From: Candidatus Saccharimonadota bacterium
Lineage (GTDB): Bacteria > Patescibacteriota > Saccharimonadia > CAILAD01 > BJGX01
Assembly: GCA_013816445.1 (NCBI GenBank)
Contig: JACDEK010000005.1
Span: forward strand, 1 to 22,401
DNA: 22,401 bases
Direction: 5' to 3'
In this document: positions 8,275 to 15,341 of the stretch, in pieces
Layout: every line of letters starts with the position of its first letter
How positions within the stretch are numbered: position 1 is the stretch's first letter
Position numbers and translations under genes: made by a program
Notes under the pieces: model-generated
What the model saw: only the letters and a program-made list of their open reading frames with translations
Database searches by the model: none
What the model was told of the DNA's origin: nothing

Positions 8275-8541
8275 ATGAAGACACCTACCGAATCACGAGA
8301 ATACTGGAGATGGGACTGCCAGTCCTCGCCAATAACTGATTCTTCGTTTTGTGCGGAACACACTGACAAAAGTACATGTACTAGATGTCGAGAAAACTTA
8401 CCAGCCGTAGATGGACGTTGCTCTACTTGCATACGAGCAGAACAACGCCAAATAATGGAATACCTAGCTAACCGTTATCCGCAAGCAAAAGCAGATACAA
8501 ACAAACGAGGTTCTGGCTGCTGTAGTTACACACAAGTTTGA
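8275..8541 (+). CDS. Small Cys-rich zinc-ribbon protein, unknown function
   Basis: Not recognised. The 88-residue product has a clear CxxC pair, C35-x2-C38 and C49-x2-C52 (CTRC...CSTC), separated by 10 residues as in a zinc ribbon or treble clef. Additional C15, C26 and H29 lie upstream, and a C82-C83 doublet is near the end. An Arg/Gln/Glu-rich helix (about 53-68) follows the ribbon. The frame opens earlier at 8230, but AGGA (8266-8269) lies 5 bases before the ATG at 8275, which decides the start. The gene has its own promoter and a terminator directly after the stop, and points against radA and clpC on either side. It could bind nucleic acid or a protein; nothing here tells which. Confidence 0.72.
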   Translation: MKTPTESREYWRWDCQSSPITDSSFCAEHTDKSTCTRCRENLPAVDGRCSTCIRAEQRQIMEYLANRYPQAKADTNKRGSGCCSYTQV

Positions 8542-8569
8542 GACTTAAGTTATTACTTAGGTCTTTTTT
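8542..8569 (+). terminator. Intrinsic terminator of the zinc-ribbon gene
   Basis: GACTTAAG (8542-8549) pairs with CTTAGGTC (8556-8563), 8 bp including one G-T pair, with a TTATTA-type loop, followed by TTTTTTA. It begins right after the TGA stop and runs into the 3' end of the convergent clpC gene. Confidence 0.8.
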
Positions 8570-11060
8570 ATACTCCTACTGCGATCTTTAGTTCAATTTT
8601 GTCTTCTTTATCGACCGATATTTTTACTATATCACCTGGCTTAATACTACCATCGATCATTTGGGTAGCAAGCGGATCTTCTATAAGTCGTTGCACTGCC
8701 CTACGCATTGGCCGAGCACCATTGTCAGCATCATAGCCTTCCTTTAGCAAAAGAGCCTTTACACCAGTACCGAACTTTAGCATCACTTCTTTTGCTTCAA
8801 GTCGTCGAGCCAGATCTTTGAGCTGTAAATCAATTATCTTAGTAATATCATTTGGGCTCAAAGCCTTAAAGACCACCACATGATCAATACGATTCAAAAA
8901 CTCTGGTCTAAATATTTTTTTGAGTTCGGTCTTAATGGTTTTTTGCATTTTTTCATGCAGTTTTTCTAACTGCTCTTCTTGCTTCTGGGTATGAGTTTCA
9001 AAGCCGATTGCAGCTTCGTCACGCAGCTGCCGAGCACCCACATTGCTGGTCATTATGATGATCGTGTTTCGAAAGTCTACCTTACGGCCCTTGGCATCGG
9101 TTAGTTGACCATCTTCAAGAATCTGTAATAGCATATTAAAAACATCAGGGTGGGCTTTTTCTATTTCATCAAAAAGTATAAGACTATAGGGGCGACGGCG
9201 AACTTTTTCAGTTAACTGCCCGCCATCGTCATAGCCAACGTAGCCAGCTGGAGCACCCACCAAACGTGCTACGTTGTGTTTTTCCATAAACTCACTCATA
9301 TCCACCTTAATCATAGCGTCTTTGTCTTGAAACAGCTCTTGCGCAAGCATACGGGCAAGTTCAGTTTTACCAACACCGGTAGGGCCTAAGAATATGAATG
9401 ATCCAATTGGTCGGTTCTCATCAGCAATACCTGTTCGGGCACGTCGCACAGCTTTTGCAACTGCTTCAACAGCTTCGTTTTGGCCAATAACCTTAGAGCG
9501 TAAGCTAGACTCGAGCTTCTTAAGAGCTTCAGTCTCAATTTTAATGAGACGAGTCATTGGTATGCCGGTTGTTTGTGCAATAACAAGAGCAATGTCTTCG
9601 GCGCTCACACCAACAACAGCTTTTTTCTCATTTTTCTTAAGTTGCTCATTGAGTTTTTTCTCTACAACCGAGGCTTCACTCTTGAGCTTAGCAGCATATT
9701 CAAAATCTTGGTTGTAGACTGCATCATCAATCTTATTCATCAAGTCGCCGAGCTTATGCTCAAGCTGCTTGTGGCGCTTACCAATAGTACCGCGATTAAT
9801 ACGCGCTCCAGCGGAGGCTTCGTCAATAAGATCAATAGCTTTGTCTGGCATAAACCTATCACTCACATAGCGCTTGGCAAGCTTTGCAGCTTGCTCTATG
9901 GCCTCATCAGAGATTTCAACATGATGAAATTCTTCGTAGCGCGAGCGCAGGCCTTTTAAAATATCAATGGTTTCATCAACTGTCGCTTCAGGCACCTGTA
10001 CAGGCTGAAAACGACGCTCAAGAGCTGAGTCTTTTTCTATGTATTTACGATATTCTTCAATTGTTGTGGCACCAATGGTTTGCACTTCACCTCGCGCTAA
10101 AGCTGGCTTGAGAATATTGGCAGCATCTATTGCACCTTCGGCACTACCCGCACCCACTACATTGTGCAATTCATCAATAAACAATATAACATCATCAGCC
10201 TCTTTGGCTTCATCAATTATTTTTTTCAGTCGTTCTTCAAACTCACCACGAAACTTTGTGCCGGCAATAACAGAGGCCATATCGAGCATCATAATACGCT
10301 TACCTAGTAAGAGGTCGGGAACTTCTTCGGTAATAATTCGTTCAGCCAAGCCCTCTACAATTGCAGTTTTACCAACCCCCGGCTCACCTATGAGTACGGG
10401 GTTATTTTTGGTACGCCGATTCAAAATAGAAATCATTCGTTCAAGCTGTGGCGCACGGCCAACCATTGGGTCAAGCTTACCGTCACGCGCCTTTTGAGTC
10501 AGATCAATACTAAAGTGATCTAGTGCGGGTGACTTACTGCCATTACCCGGAGCACCTTGGCCGTTTGGTAATGCAGCCTGATCAAAACTGTGCGGCTGAT
10601 TTTGTAAAAAGCTCTCAATGTCGTCTCGCAACTTACTGGGGTCAACTTTTATTTCAGCAAGTATTGTTTGAGCACGTGAGTTCTTTTGATTTAAAATAGC
10701 AAACAACAAATGCTCAGTACCCGCATAGGGTTGACCAAATTCTTGTGCTACACGCAGAGCCAAAGTAACGGTTTTTTTTGCAGTTTCGCTTAAGTCTATC
10801 ATTTGTCCGGTAGTGTTTTTTGAGGTTGAACTACTACCAGTACTTGATAGTAAAGAAGGGTTAATTTTTTCGAGAGTAACACCACTCTCAGATAGCAAAC
10901 GAGCACCCAATGAAGTATTGGCCTTTAGTATAGCGAGCAATAAATGCTCGGTACCAACATAATTAGCACCCATCTGAATTGCTAACTGACCACTATATTG
11001 CAAAGCTTTTTTTGCATTCTGGGTAAATCTCTCAAAAACATCTGGAAATTCTGGTTGCAT
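8568..11060 (-). CDS. clpC: ATP-dependent Clp protease ATPase subunit ClpC
   Basis: AAA+ unfoldase that feeds substrates to ClpP; 830 residues. It has an N-terminal double Clp-N repeat (about 5-150; GTEHLL appears twice) and a first AAA+ domain with Walker A GEPGVGKT (225-232) and Walker B ILFIDE (292-297). A ClpC-type middle region with a UVR-like stretch (about 430-470) follows. The second AAA+ domain has GPTGVGKT (559-566) and LILFDE (627-632). The ClpP-docking loop is present as IGF (685-687), which distinguishes it from the ClpB disaggregase. The start has a near-perfect AAGGAGG (11073-11067) 6 bases before the ATG. It lies 31 bases after nusA and is probably cotranscribed, hence under the CIRCE promoter upstream of nusA. 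Confidence 0.96.
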   Translation of the reverse strand: MQPEFPDVFERFTQNAKKALQYSGQLAIQMGANYVGTEHLLLAILKANTSLGARLLSESGVTLEKINPSLLSSTGSSSTSKNTTGQMIDLSETAKKTVTLALRVAQEFGQPYAGTEHLLFAILNQKNSRAQTILAEIKVDPSKLRDDIESFLQNQPHSFDQAALPNGQGAPGNGSKSPALDHFSIDLTQKARDGKLDPMVGRAPQLERMISILNRRTKNNPVLIGEPGVGKTAIVEGLAERIITEEVPDLLLGKRIMMLDMASVIAGTKFRGEFEERLKKIIDEAKEADDVILFIDELHNVVGAGSAEGAIDAANILKPALARGEVQTIGATTIEEYRKYIEKDSALERRFQPVQVPEATVDETIDILKGLRSRYEEFHHVEISDEAIEQAAKLAKRYVSDRFMPDKAIDLIDEASAGARINRGTIGKRHKQLEHKLGDLMNKIDDAVYNQDFEYAAKLKSEASVVEKKLNEQLKKNEKKAVVGVSAEDIALVIAQTTGIPMTRLIKIETEALKKLESSLRSKVIGQNEAVEAVAKAVRRARTGIADENRPIGSFIFLGPTGVGKTELARMLAQELFQDKDAMIKVDMSEFMEKHNVARLVGAPAGYVGYDDGGQLTEKVRRRPYSLILFDEIEKAHPDVFNMLLQILEDGQLTDAKGRKVDFRNTIIIMTSNVGARQLRDEAAIGFETHTQKQEEQLEKLHEKMQKTIKTELKKIFRPEFLNRIDHVVVFKALSPNDITKIIDLQLKDLARRLEAKEVMLKFGTGVKALLLKEGYDADNGARPMRRAVQRLIEDPLATQMIDGSIKPGDIVKISVDKEDKIELKIAVGV

Positions 11061-11091
11061 CTAACACCTCCTTAGATTTAACATAGACGTA

Positions 11092-12360
11092 CTACTTACT
11101 ATCAGCTTTTTTCTCTTTGGTTGGCTTTTCTTCTTTAGCATCTGTTTTATCATCACTATCTGTCGAATTAGTAGTTTCTTCAACTACTTCAGTAACAACT
11201 GTTTCTACTGCATCTTCTTCAGGCTTTGCATCACTCACTTCAGCAATCAATGACTCTTCTAGATCTTGAGTCTTAATGGTCTTTGGTTCATCTTCTACTG
11301 CCTGAGCAGTTTCTTCTACGCCAGCATCGTCAGCTCCATCAATATCTACGTTCCAGCCGGTTAGCTTAGCGGCCAAGCGAACATTTTGGCCAGCCTTACC
11401 GATTGCAAGACTCAATTGATCTTCTGGTACCTTCACAACGGCTTTTTTAGCATCTTCATTTAGCTTGACGCTCAATACTTTGGTTGGTGACAAAGCTGCA
11501 GCAATATACTCTTTTGTGTCTTCACTAAAAGCAATGATATCAATTTTTTCTTCACCTATTTCATTCATCACAGCCTGTACACGACTACCCCGACCACCCA
11601 CAAAAGTACCAACTGGGTCTACACCCTCAAGATTACTTTTGACGGCAATTTTTGTACGCATTCCTGCTTCACGAGCTATAGCAACAATTTCTACACTATC
11701 ATTACTAATCTCTGGTACTTCCATTTCAAATAGTCGACGAATCATTTCTGGGTGTGAGCGACTAACAACAATTTGTGGGCCTCGCAAGGTCTGCTCTACA
11801 CGTACTACATATACTTTTAGTCTTTGGCCGGTGTAATAACGCTCGTTTGGCAACTGGTCATTAGGAAACAACACGCCAACAGCATGCCCAAGATCGATAT
11901 AGGCATTACCCCGCTCTACTCGCTGTACAGTACTGGCAATAATCTGACCTTCTTTGTCAGAAAACTCCGTAAACACAACTTCTCGTTCTGCTTCACGTAT
12001 ACGCTGCATAATAACTTGCTTGGCAGTTTGTGCTGCTACGCGACCAAATTCTTTGTTGTCTTCTTCATACTCAACCATTTCACCAAGCTTGGTATCGGCA
12101 TTAATCTTCTTAGCATCTTCTAAGCTAATTTGTAGCATTTCAAAACCTTCTTGTACGGCTTTTACTACTTCTTTACTGACAAAAATACGAGCCTCGCCAG
12201 ATTCATTATCAAGGGTTACGCGTACTTCTTGGTCTTTGTCACCAAAGTCTTTTTTGTAGGCAGCAATAAGCGCGGCTTCAATAGCCTCAATAACTGATTC
12301 TTTAGTAATGCCTTTTTCTTCACAAATTTGTTCTATAGCTGAGAGAAATTGGTTTTGCAT
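11092..12360 (-). CDS. nusA: Transcription termination/antitermination factor NusA
   Basis: Binds RNA polymerase and modulates pausing, intrinsic termination and antitermination; 422 residues. The N-terminal RNAP-binding domain (about 1-125) is followed by S1 (about 135-200), KH1 (about 230-282, with VGGRGSR at 254-260) and KH2 (about 300-345, with IGKAGQN at 320-326). The tail from about 346 to the end is acidic, then mixed Lys/Glu low-complexity. It replaces the acidic repeats of E. coli NusA and is not recognisably homologous. GAAAGGA lies upstream of the ATG. The gene is first in an operon with clpC. The usual rimP is not upstream. The leader contains a CIRCE-overlapped promoter and an intrinsic terminator (separate entries). 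Confidence 0.97.
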   Translation of the reverse strand: MQNQFLSAIEQICEEKGITKESVIEAIEAALIAAYKKDFGDKDQEVRVTLDNESGEARIFVSKEVVKAVQEGFEMLQISLEDAKKINADTKLGEMVEYEEDNKEFGRVAAQTAKQVIMQRIREAEREVVFTEFSDKEGQIIASTVQRVERGNAYIDLGHAVGVLFPNDQLPNERYYTGQRLKVYVVRVEQTLRGPQIVVSRSHPEMIRRLFEMEVPEISNDSVEIVAIAREAGMRTKIAVKSNLEGVDPVGTFVGGRGSRVQAVMNEIGEEKIDIIAFSEDTKEYIAAALSPTKVLSVKLNEDAKKAVVKVPEDQLSLAIGKAGQNVRLAAKLTGWNVDIDGADDAGVEETAQAVEDEPKTIKTQDLEESLIAEVSDAKPEEDAVETVVTEVVEETTNSTDSDDKTDAKEEKPTKEKKADSK

Positions 12361-12436
12361 GATTTATAATTTCCTTTCGAATATTCAATTGTAGTATTAA
12401 GTTGTTAGTCTTGGTAGATTGAAGCATTTTTGGAAC

Positions 12437-12472
12437 AAAAAAGTCGGCTGTTTTTGTTTTTAAACACCGACT
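12437..12472 (-). terminator. Intrinsic terminator inside the nusA leader (possible attenuator)
   Basis: On the minus strand AGTCGG (12472-12467) pairs with CCGACT (12447-12442). After a one-base bulge the stem extends with TGTTT/AAACA around an 8-nt loop. Six T follow (12442-12437). It lies about 45-80 nt after the predicted transcription start and about 77 nt before the nusA ATG. No annotated gene precedes it on this strand within the transcript, so it acts as a leader terminator or ends a short RNA. Confidence 0.8.
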
Positions 12473-12523
12473 CGCACTTGGGCGCATACACTATGCACAT
12501 TTCCAATACCAGACTATGCATAT

Positions 12524-12553
12524 AGTATAGTCAATTTGGCACTCAATTGTCAA
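12524..12553 (-). promoter_or_regulatory. Promoter of the nusA-clpC operon
   Basis: Minus-strand TTGACA (12553-12548) with TATACT (12529-12524), 18-bp spacer. The predicted start is near 12517. The -35 hexamer lies inside the 9-bp spacer of the CIRCE element. Confidence 0.8.
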
Positions 12554-12562
12554 GAGTGCTAA
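12536..12562 (-). promoter_or_regulatory. CIRCE operator (HrcA binding site)
   Basis: On the minus strand TTAGCACTC, 9 bases, GAGTGCCAA. The family consensus is TTAGCACTC-N9-GAGTGCTAA, so 17 of 18 arm positions match. It covers the -35 region of the nusA promoter, the place expected for repression by HrcA. hrcA itself is not in the window. Confidence 0.9.
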
Positions 12563-12575
12563 CACAACTTTTTAC

Positions 12576-12609
12576 AAAGAAAAAGTTCGGTCAAAATACC
12601 TGACCGAAC
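12576..12609 (-). terminator. Intrinsic terminator of the 12625-12996 gene
   Basis: A perfect 9-bp stem, GTTCGGTCA (12585-12593) with TGACCGAAC (12601-12609), 7-nt loop, followed on the minus strand by TTTTTCTTT. It insulates the CIRCE promoter from upstream transcription. Confidence 0.88.
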
Positions 12610-12624
12610 CTATTGATCTATAAC

Positions 12625-12996
12625 TCATGACTTACTTACTCTAGGCGCATCACGGGATGTTAAGTCTCTTACTTGAATCTCTTTTACTACTTTGTGGCTC
12701 ACCCATTTGCCTTGCTCTGACTTTAAAACATAATACATACCTACCCGAAACATTTTTTGATTTTCTTCAGCAACCTCCCTACCATTTACGTGGTCGTTAT
12801 AATCAATTGAACCAATAAGCTCTATACCGGGGCCAGATACTTTCTCGCCATTAATCATTCTCAGATGAATCATACCTGTTATAGGACAGATTACTAGTAA
12901 AGTTGTTATTGCTGAACCTTCCTTCATGTCAATCACTTGATTTTGATAATCTTTTAAATGAGCAAAGTCTACTTTTTTTAGCACTGGCCTACCCAC
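12625..12996 (-). CDS. Hypothetical protein, 123 residues
   Basis: Not recognised. It is a soluble, mixed alpha/beta-looking product with no membrane segment, signal peptide or metal motif. A hydrophobic strand (about 30-37, TTLLVICP) and a later MYYVLKSEQGKWV stretch suggest a small beta domain. The frame begins with a GTG at 12996, preceded by only a weak AAGAAAG. The first ATG downstream (about residue 24) has no ribosome site, so GTG is preferred. It has its own promoter and a strong terminator, so it is expressed as a single gene. The start could be wrong. Confidence 0.65.
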   Translation of the reverse strand: MGRPVLKKVDFAHLKDYQNQVIDMKEGSAITTLLVICPITGMIHLRMINGEKVSGPGIELIGSIDYNDHVNGREVAEENQKMFRVGMYYVLKSEQGKWVSHKVVKEIQVRDLTSRDAPRVSKS

Positions 12997-13023
12997 TTTC
13001 TTGAGAGTATGGTCAACAGTTAT

Positions 13024-13052
13024 AATGTAATATAATTGTTATTTATTGTCAA
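13024..13052 (-). promoter_or_regulatory. Putative promoter of the 12625-12996 gene
   Basis: Minus-strand TTGACA (13052-13047), 17-bp spacer, TACATT (13029-13024). The predicted leader is about 20 nt to the GTG. Confidence 0.55.
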
Positions 13053-13068
13053 CTTTTTACTAATTTTT

Positions 13069-13431
13069 CTAGGTATACTCAATATTTTCAAGATGAGTAA
13101 TCTGCGGGTCACCAATATCACCTACCACTGTCACAACATCAAGACGAGGCTGTAAAAGTTTATGTTTTTGATTCTGACTCAACCAAAACTCTGCTGAAAG
13201 ATGCATTCGACGTAATTTATCTGGCGTCACTGCCCCAACAGCCCCACCAAAGTCTGCTCGAGCTCTGTACTTCACTTCTACAAAAATAATAAATTCTTTG
13301 TTCTTGGCAATAATATCTATCTCACAGAACCTATCTTTGTAATTCTGCTGAATAATCATATAACCATTCTTTTCAAGATAATCACGAGAAATTTCTTCAG
13401 CTTGAGCGCCATGTTGATTATGTAAAGCCAT
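13069..13431 (-). CDS. yraN: UPF0102 family protein YraN
   Basis: Small nuclease-fold protein of unresolved role, often next to rnhB as it nearly is here; 120 residues from the chosen ATG, the usual family length. The conserved core EIDIIAKN...FVEVKYR (about 39-59 in this numbering) carries the restriction-endonuclease-like Glu/Asp/Glu-x-Lys pattern. The usual Gly before EID is Cys here. The frame extends 13 codons upstream to 13470, but those residues are not family-like and the family start (MxxxxxGxxxE) matches the internal ATG. No Shine-Dalgarno is visible at either start. Confidence 0.88.
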   Translation of the reverse strand: MALHNQHGAQAEEISRDYLEKNGYMIIQQNYKDRFCEIDIIAKNKEFIIFVEVKYRARADFGGAVGAVTPDKLRRMHLSAEFWLSQNQKHKLLQPRLDVVTVVGDIGDPQITHLENIEYT

Positions 13432-13553
13432 TTTTGAATTATTACACACCTGACCACATAGTAAAAGCATAGGTATTTGACATTATTCAGACCACAGGTG
13501 TAAGCTTGATTTTAGTTTGATGCACCTTCTCTAGCTCACTCGAGGAGAGAGAT

Positions 13554-13850
13554 ATGAAGAAAGACACAGAAGAAATGTATTTTGTCGGTCGTTTGCATAG
13601 TCTCATTCAAATACAAAGTTATTGCTTAAAGATTAGCAGAATCGCCAATCTCATCTGGATCACAACACTCTTTCTCAATATGATGTTTCGAACAGAATTG
13701 TTGCGAACTGGTATCTTTTTTAGCCTTGGTATGTGGATTACTTGCCTACTCATTAGAGCAAATATTGAAAAACACGCCAATAATTACCGTAAAAAGCTTG
13801 GCTGGAGTAATGAGTTTTTGCTTCAGCAATCTGAATTAACCGACGATTAA
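13554..13850 (+). CDS. Small two-TM membrane protein, unknown
   Basis: Not recognised; 98 residues. Two hydrophobic segments (about 31-46 and 51-68) are separated by a short polar turn (RTELLR), with charged N- and C-terminal tails, so both ends probably face the same side. GAGGAG (13542-13547) lies 6 bases before the ATG and gives strong support that it is translated. It is convergent with rnhB, and its stop codon sits in the middle of a perfect palindromic terminator. Confidence 0.72.
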   Translation: MKKDTEEMYFVGRLHSLIQIQSYCLKISRIANLIWITTLFLNMMFRTELLRTGIFFSLGMWITCLLIRANIEKHANNYRKKLGWSNEFLLQQSELTDD

Positions 13851-13864
13851 TCGTCGGTTTTTTA
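13838..13864 (+). terminator. Palindromic terminator overlapping a stop codon
   Basis: A perfect 22-bp palindrome (13838-13859) with arms AACCGACGA/TCGTCGGTT runs into TTTTTT on the plus strand. The TAA stop of the small membrane protein (13848-13850) is at its centre, and the rnhB stop (13864-13862) lies just beyond. Confidence 0.88.
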
Positions 13865-14464
13865 TATTAAATTTGAGCAAAAGCTTTTGCGGTGCAGATC
13901 GGTTAAACCATGTTTTTTGATAGCTTCTCGATGTGAAACAGTGCCGTAGCCAACGTTTGTTTCATACCTGTAGGCTGGATATTTAACAGATTGCAGACAC
14001 ATATATTCATCTCTGGCTACTTTGGCGAGCAGTGAGGCAGCTGCCACACAGGCAACTTTTTGATCACCCTTTATGCATGTTTCACATATTTCATATTCAG
14101 ATAGATAATTCTGACTACCATCAAGAATTATATGACTTACTTCTACAGCCATATCAGACAGAGCCCGTTCATAACTTTCTTGCAATGCCCAAGCTAGCCC
14201 AAAATCATCAATCTCAGTATTACTAACCCAACCAAGCCCAAACCCTATTGCTTGAGCTTGAATTTGCAATGAAAGTTCTTGGCGTTTTTTTGCAAGTATT
14301 TGTTTAGAGTCATATAGCTTTAACCGACAATTACTTGGCAAAATCACAACCCCAGCAACCAGTGGCCCAGCTAAAGAGCCACGGCCAACCTCGTCGATGC
14401 CGGCTACAAAAATTGAGCCTTTGATATGTAATTGTTTTTGCATGTGCATGCTAGCTGGTTTCAA
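13862..14464 (-). CDS. rnhB: Ribonuclease HII
   Basis: Removes RNA from RNA-DNA hybrids and single ribonucleotides from DNA; 200 residues. The active-site residues are visible: GIDEVGRG (D24, E25), LDGSQ (D115) and KGDQ (D134), followed by the conserved AAASLLAKVARDE helix. The frame starts with a TTG at 14464. AGGAGA (14478-14473) sits 8 bases before it, whereas it is too far from the first ATG at 14449, so TTG is the likelier start. It has a perfect TATAAT upstream (14497-14492). Its neighbours yraN and rplS are commonly near rnhB in other bacteria. Confidence 0.96.
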   Translation of the reverse strand: MKPASMHMQKQLHIKGSIFVAGIDEVGRGSLAGPLVAGVVILPSNCRLKLYDSKQILAKKRQELSLQIQAQAIGFGLGWVSNTEIDDFGLAWALQESYERALSDMAVEVSHIILDGSQNYLSEYEICETCIKGDQKVACVAAASLLAKVARDEYMCLQSVKYPAYRYETNVGYGTVSHREAIKKHGLTDLHRKSFCSNLI

Positions 14465-14491
14465 TTATTTAATCTCCTGATAATAGATATT

Positions 14492-14497
14492 ATTATA
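14492..14497 (-). promoter_or_regulatory. Putative -10 box of rnhB
   Basis: A perfect TATAAT on the minus strand, 27 bases before the TTG start. No good -35 is seen. Confidence 0.4.
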
Positions 14498-14524
14498 CAC
14501 CTGAGAGTAACTACATATAGATAA

Positions 14525-14553
14525 TTGACTTTGTAGTATATTTATGATATTAT
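14525..14553 (+). promoter_or_regulatory. Promoter of the 14597/14944 gene pair
   Basis: TTGACT (14525-14530), 17-bp spacer, TATTAT (14548-14553) with an extended TGA before the -10. Confidence 0.7.
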
Positions 14554-14596
14554 TTTGGGGTTCGTGTGCACCTATACTCCAGGAGAAAAGTTGCAA

Positions 14597-14914
14597 ATGA
14601 TGCAGTCAATTTTGGTAGAACACCAAACCACTACACCCAACTTTCCAGCCGATGAGCTGATGACCACTGTCATATCAGGCCAATTCACCAAAGTACGAGC
14701 TCTTGGTCACCTCAAAGGCACTGTTACTTCAGAGTACCGTATAACAGAGCTCTGTAAGACTAAGCTGGCTGTGGTCTGGAACCCAGAAGACAAGATTCAT
14801 TTTCAGATCACCTTTAGTGGTAAAGAAGCCGATATGGTTGAGTTGTTTGAGTGGGCGACTGCTCACAAAGATGAGGAGCTTGCCAAATTTACAAATCTCA
14901 ATGACAGACGCTAA
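14597..14914 (+). CDS. Hypothetical protein, 105 residues
   Basis: Not recognised. The product is small and soluble. It opens with a short helix-like stretch, then a beta-rich middle (VISGQF, GTVTSEYRI, KLAVVW, IHFQITFSG) and a C-terminal amphipathic helix (ADMVELFEWATAHKDEEL). The frame runs back to a TTG at 14555, but AGGAG (14581-14585) points to the ATG at 14597. A TTG at 14591 is closer to the site and remains possible. A well-formed promoter precedes it. It is followed after 29 bases by another small gene with its own ribosome site, and both end at a shared terminator. Confidence 0.68.
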   Translation: MMQSILVEHQTTTPNFPADELMTTVISGQFTKVRALGHLKGTVTSEYRITELCKTKLAVVWNPEDKIHFQITFSGKEADMVELFEWATAHKDEELAKFTNLNDRR

Positions 14915-14943
14915 CATATTACACAAGGCTGAGAGGACCCAGA

Positions 14944-15204
14944 TTGATTACTCTAGGGTATGTTGAATCGCCAGAGGCAACCCAGATCACAAAGCTAACT
15001 ACAGAAGACCCTCAGCGTGGCTTCAAAGCCTTTGTGGTTTACAACTCCAATCACTATCATAAGATTGTTTTTGTAAGTGAAACTCGAGTGGTTTTGCAAA
15101 GCAATGACGATTCAACTAAGTACGTGGCCTTTGATGGCCCTGTTGACGAGATGCAATCAATTCTTGCGCGAGCAAGAGAAAAAGTAGAAAAAAGGCCTTC
15201 ATAA
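14944..15204 (+). CDS. Hypothetical protein, 86 residues (TTG start)
   Basis: Not recognised. It is a small soluble protein with a beta-rich centre (KAFVVYN, KIVFVS, RVVLQS, KYVAFDG) and an acidic/basic C-terminal helix (DEMQSILARAREKVEKR). It begins at a TTG; AGAGGA (14932-14937) is 6 bases before it and no ATG lies nearby, so the TTG start is well supported. It is second in a two-gene operon. Its architecture (strands, then a helix) resembles the upstream gene, so the two could be distant duplicates, but I cannot show homology. Confidence 0.65.
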   Translation: MITLGYVESPEATQITKLTTEDPQRGFKAFVVYNSNHYHKIVFVSETRVVLQSNDDSTKYVAFDGPVDEMQSILARAREKVEKRPS

Positions 15205-15223
15205 GTAACTTTTTGTACTATTG

Positions 15224-15249
15224 CCTCCCAATTTATTGGGAGGTTTTTT
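15224..15249 (+). terminator. Intrinsic terminator after the small-gene pair
   Basis: CCTCCCAAT (15224-15232) pairs with ATTGGGAGG (15235-15243), realistically an 8-bp stem with a TTTA loop, followed by TTTTTT. Confidence 0.9.
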
Positions 15250-15272
15250 ACTATTAGAAATGTCAGAATTTA

Positions 15273-15301
15273 TTGACATTTACATAGTTTTATGCTAGTA
15301 T
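15273..15301 (+). promoter_or_regulatory. Promoter of the 15342/15593 gene pair
   Basis: TTGACA (15273-15278), 17-bp spacer, TAGTAT (15296-15301) with an extended TGC before the -10. The predicted leader is about 34 nt. Confidence 0.72.
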
Positions 15302-15341
15302 TTATACGTTCGAGTAGATATACTATCGAAGGGACCTAGAG

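Noticed and set aside
8130..8339. Plus-strand frame spanning the radA start and the zinc-ribbon gene
   Set aside because: It overlaps the better-supported gene at 8275 in another frame and begins inside radA.
10039..10497. Long open frames antisense to clpC and radA (also 7001-7507 and 9394-9717)
   Set aside because: They lie wholly inside strongly conserved genes on the other strand, have no ribosome sites and show codon-shadow composition.
12460..12480. CGAGTCGGTG in the nusA leader, recalling a Cas9 tracrRNA 3' hairpin
   Set aside because: Only a short match explained by the terminator stem. No cas genes, CRISPR repeats or other tracrRNA features are present in the window.
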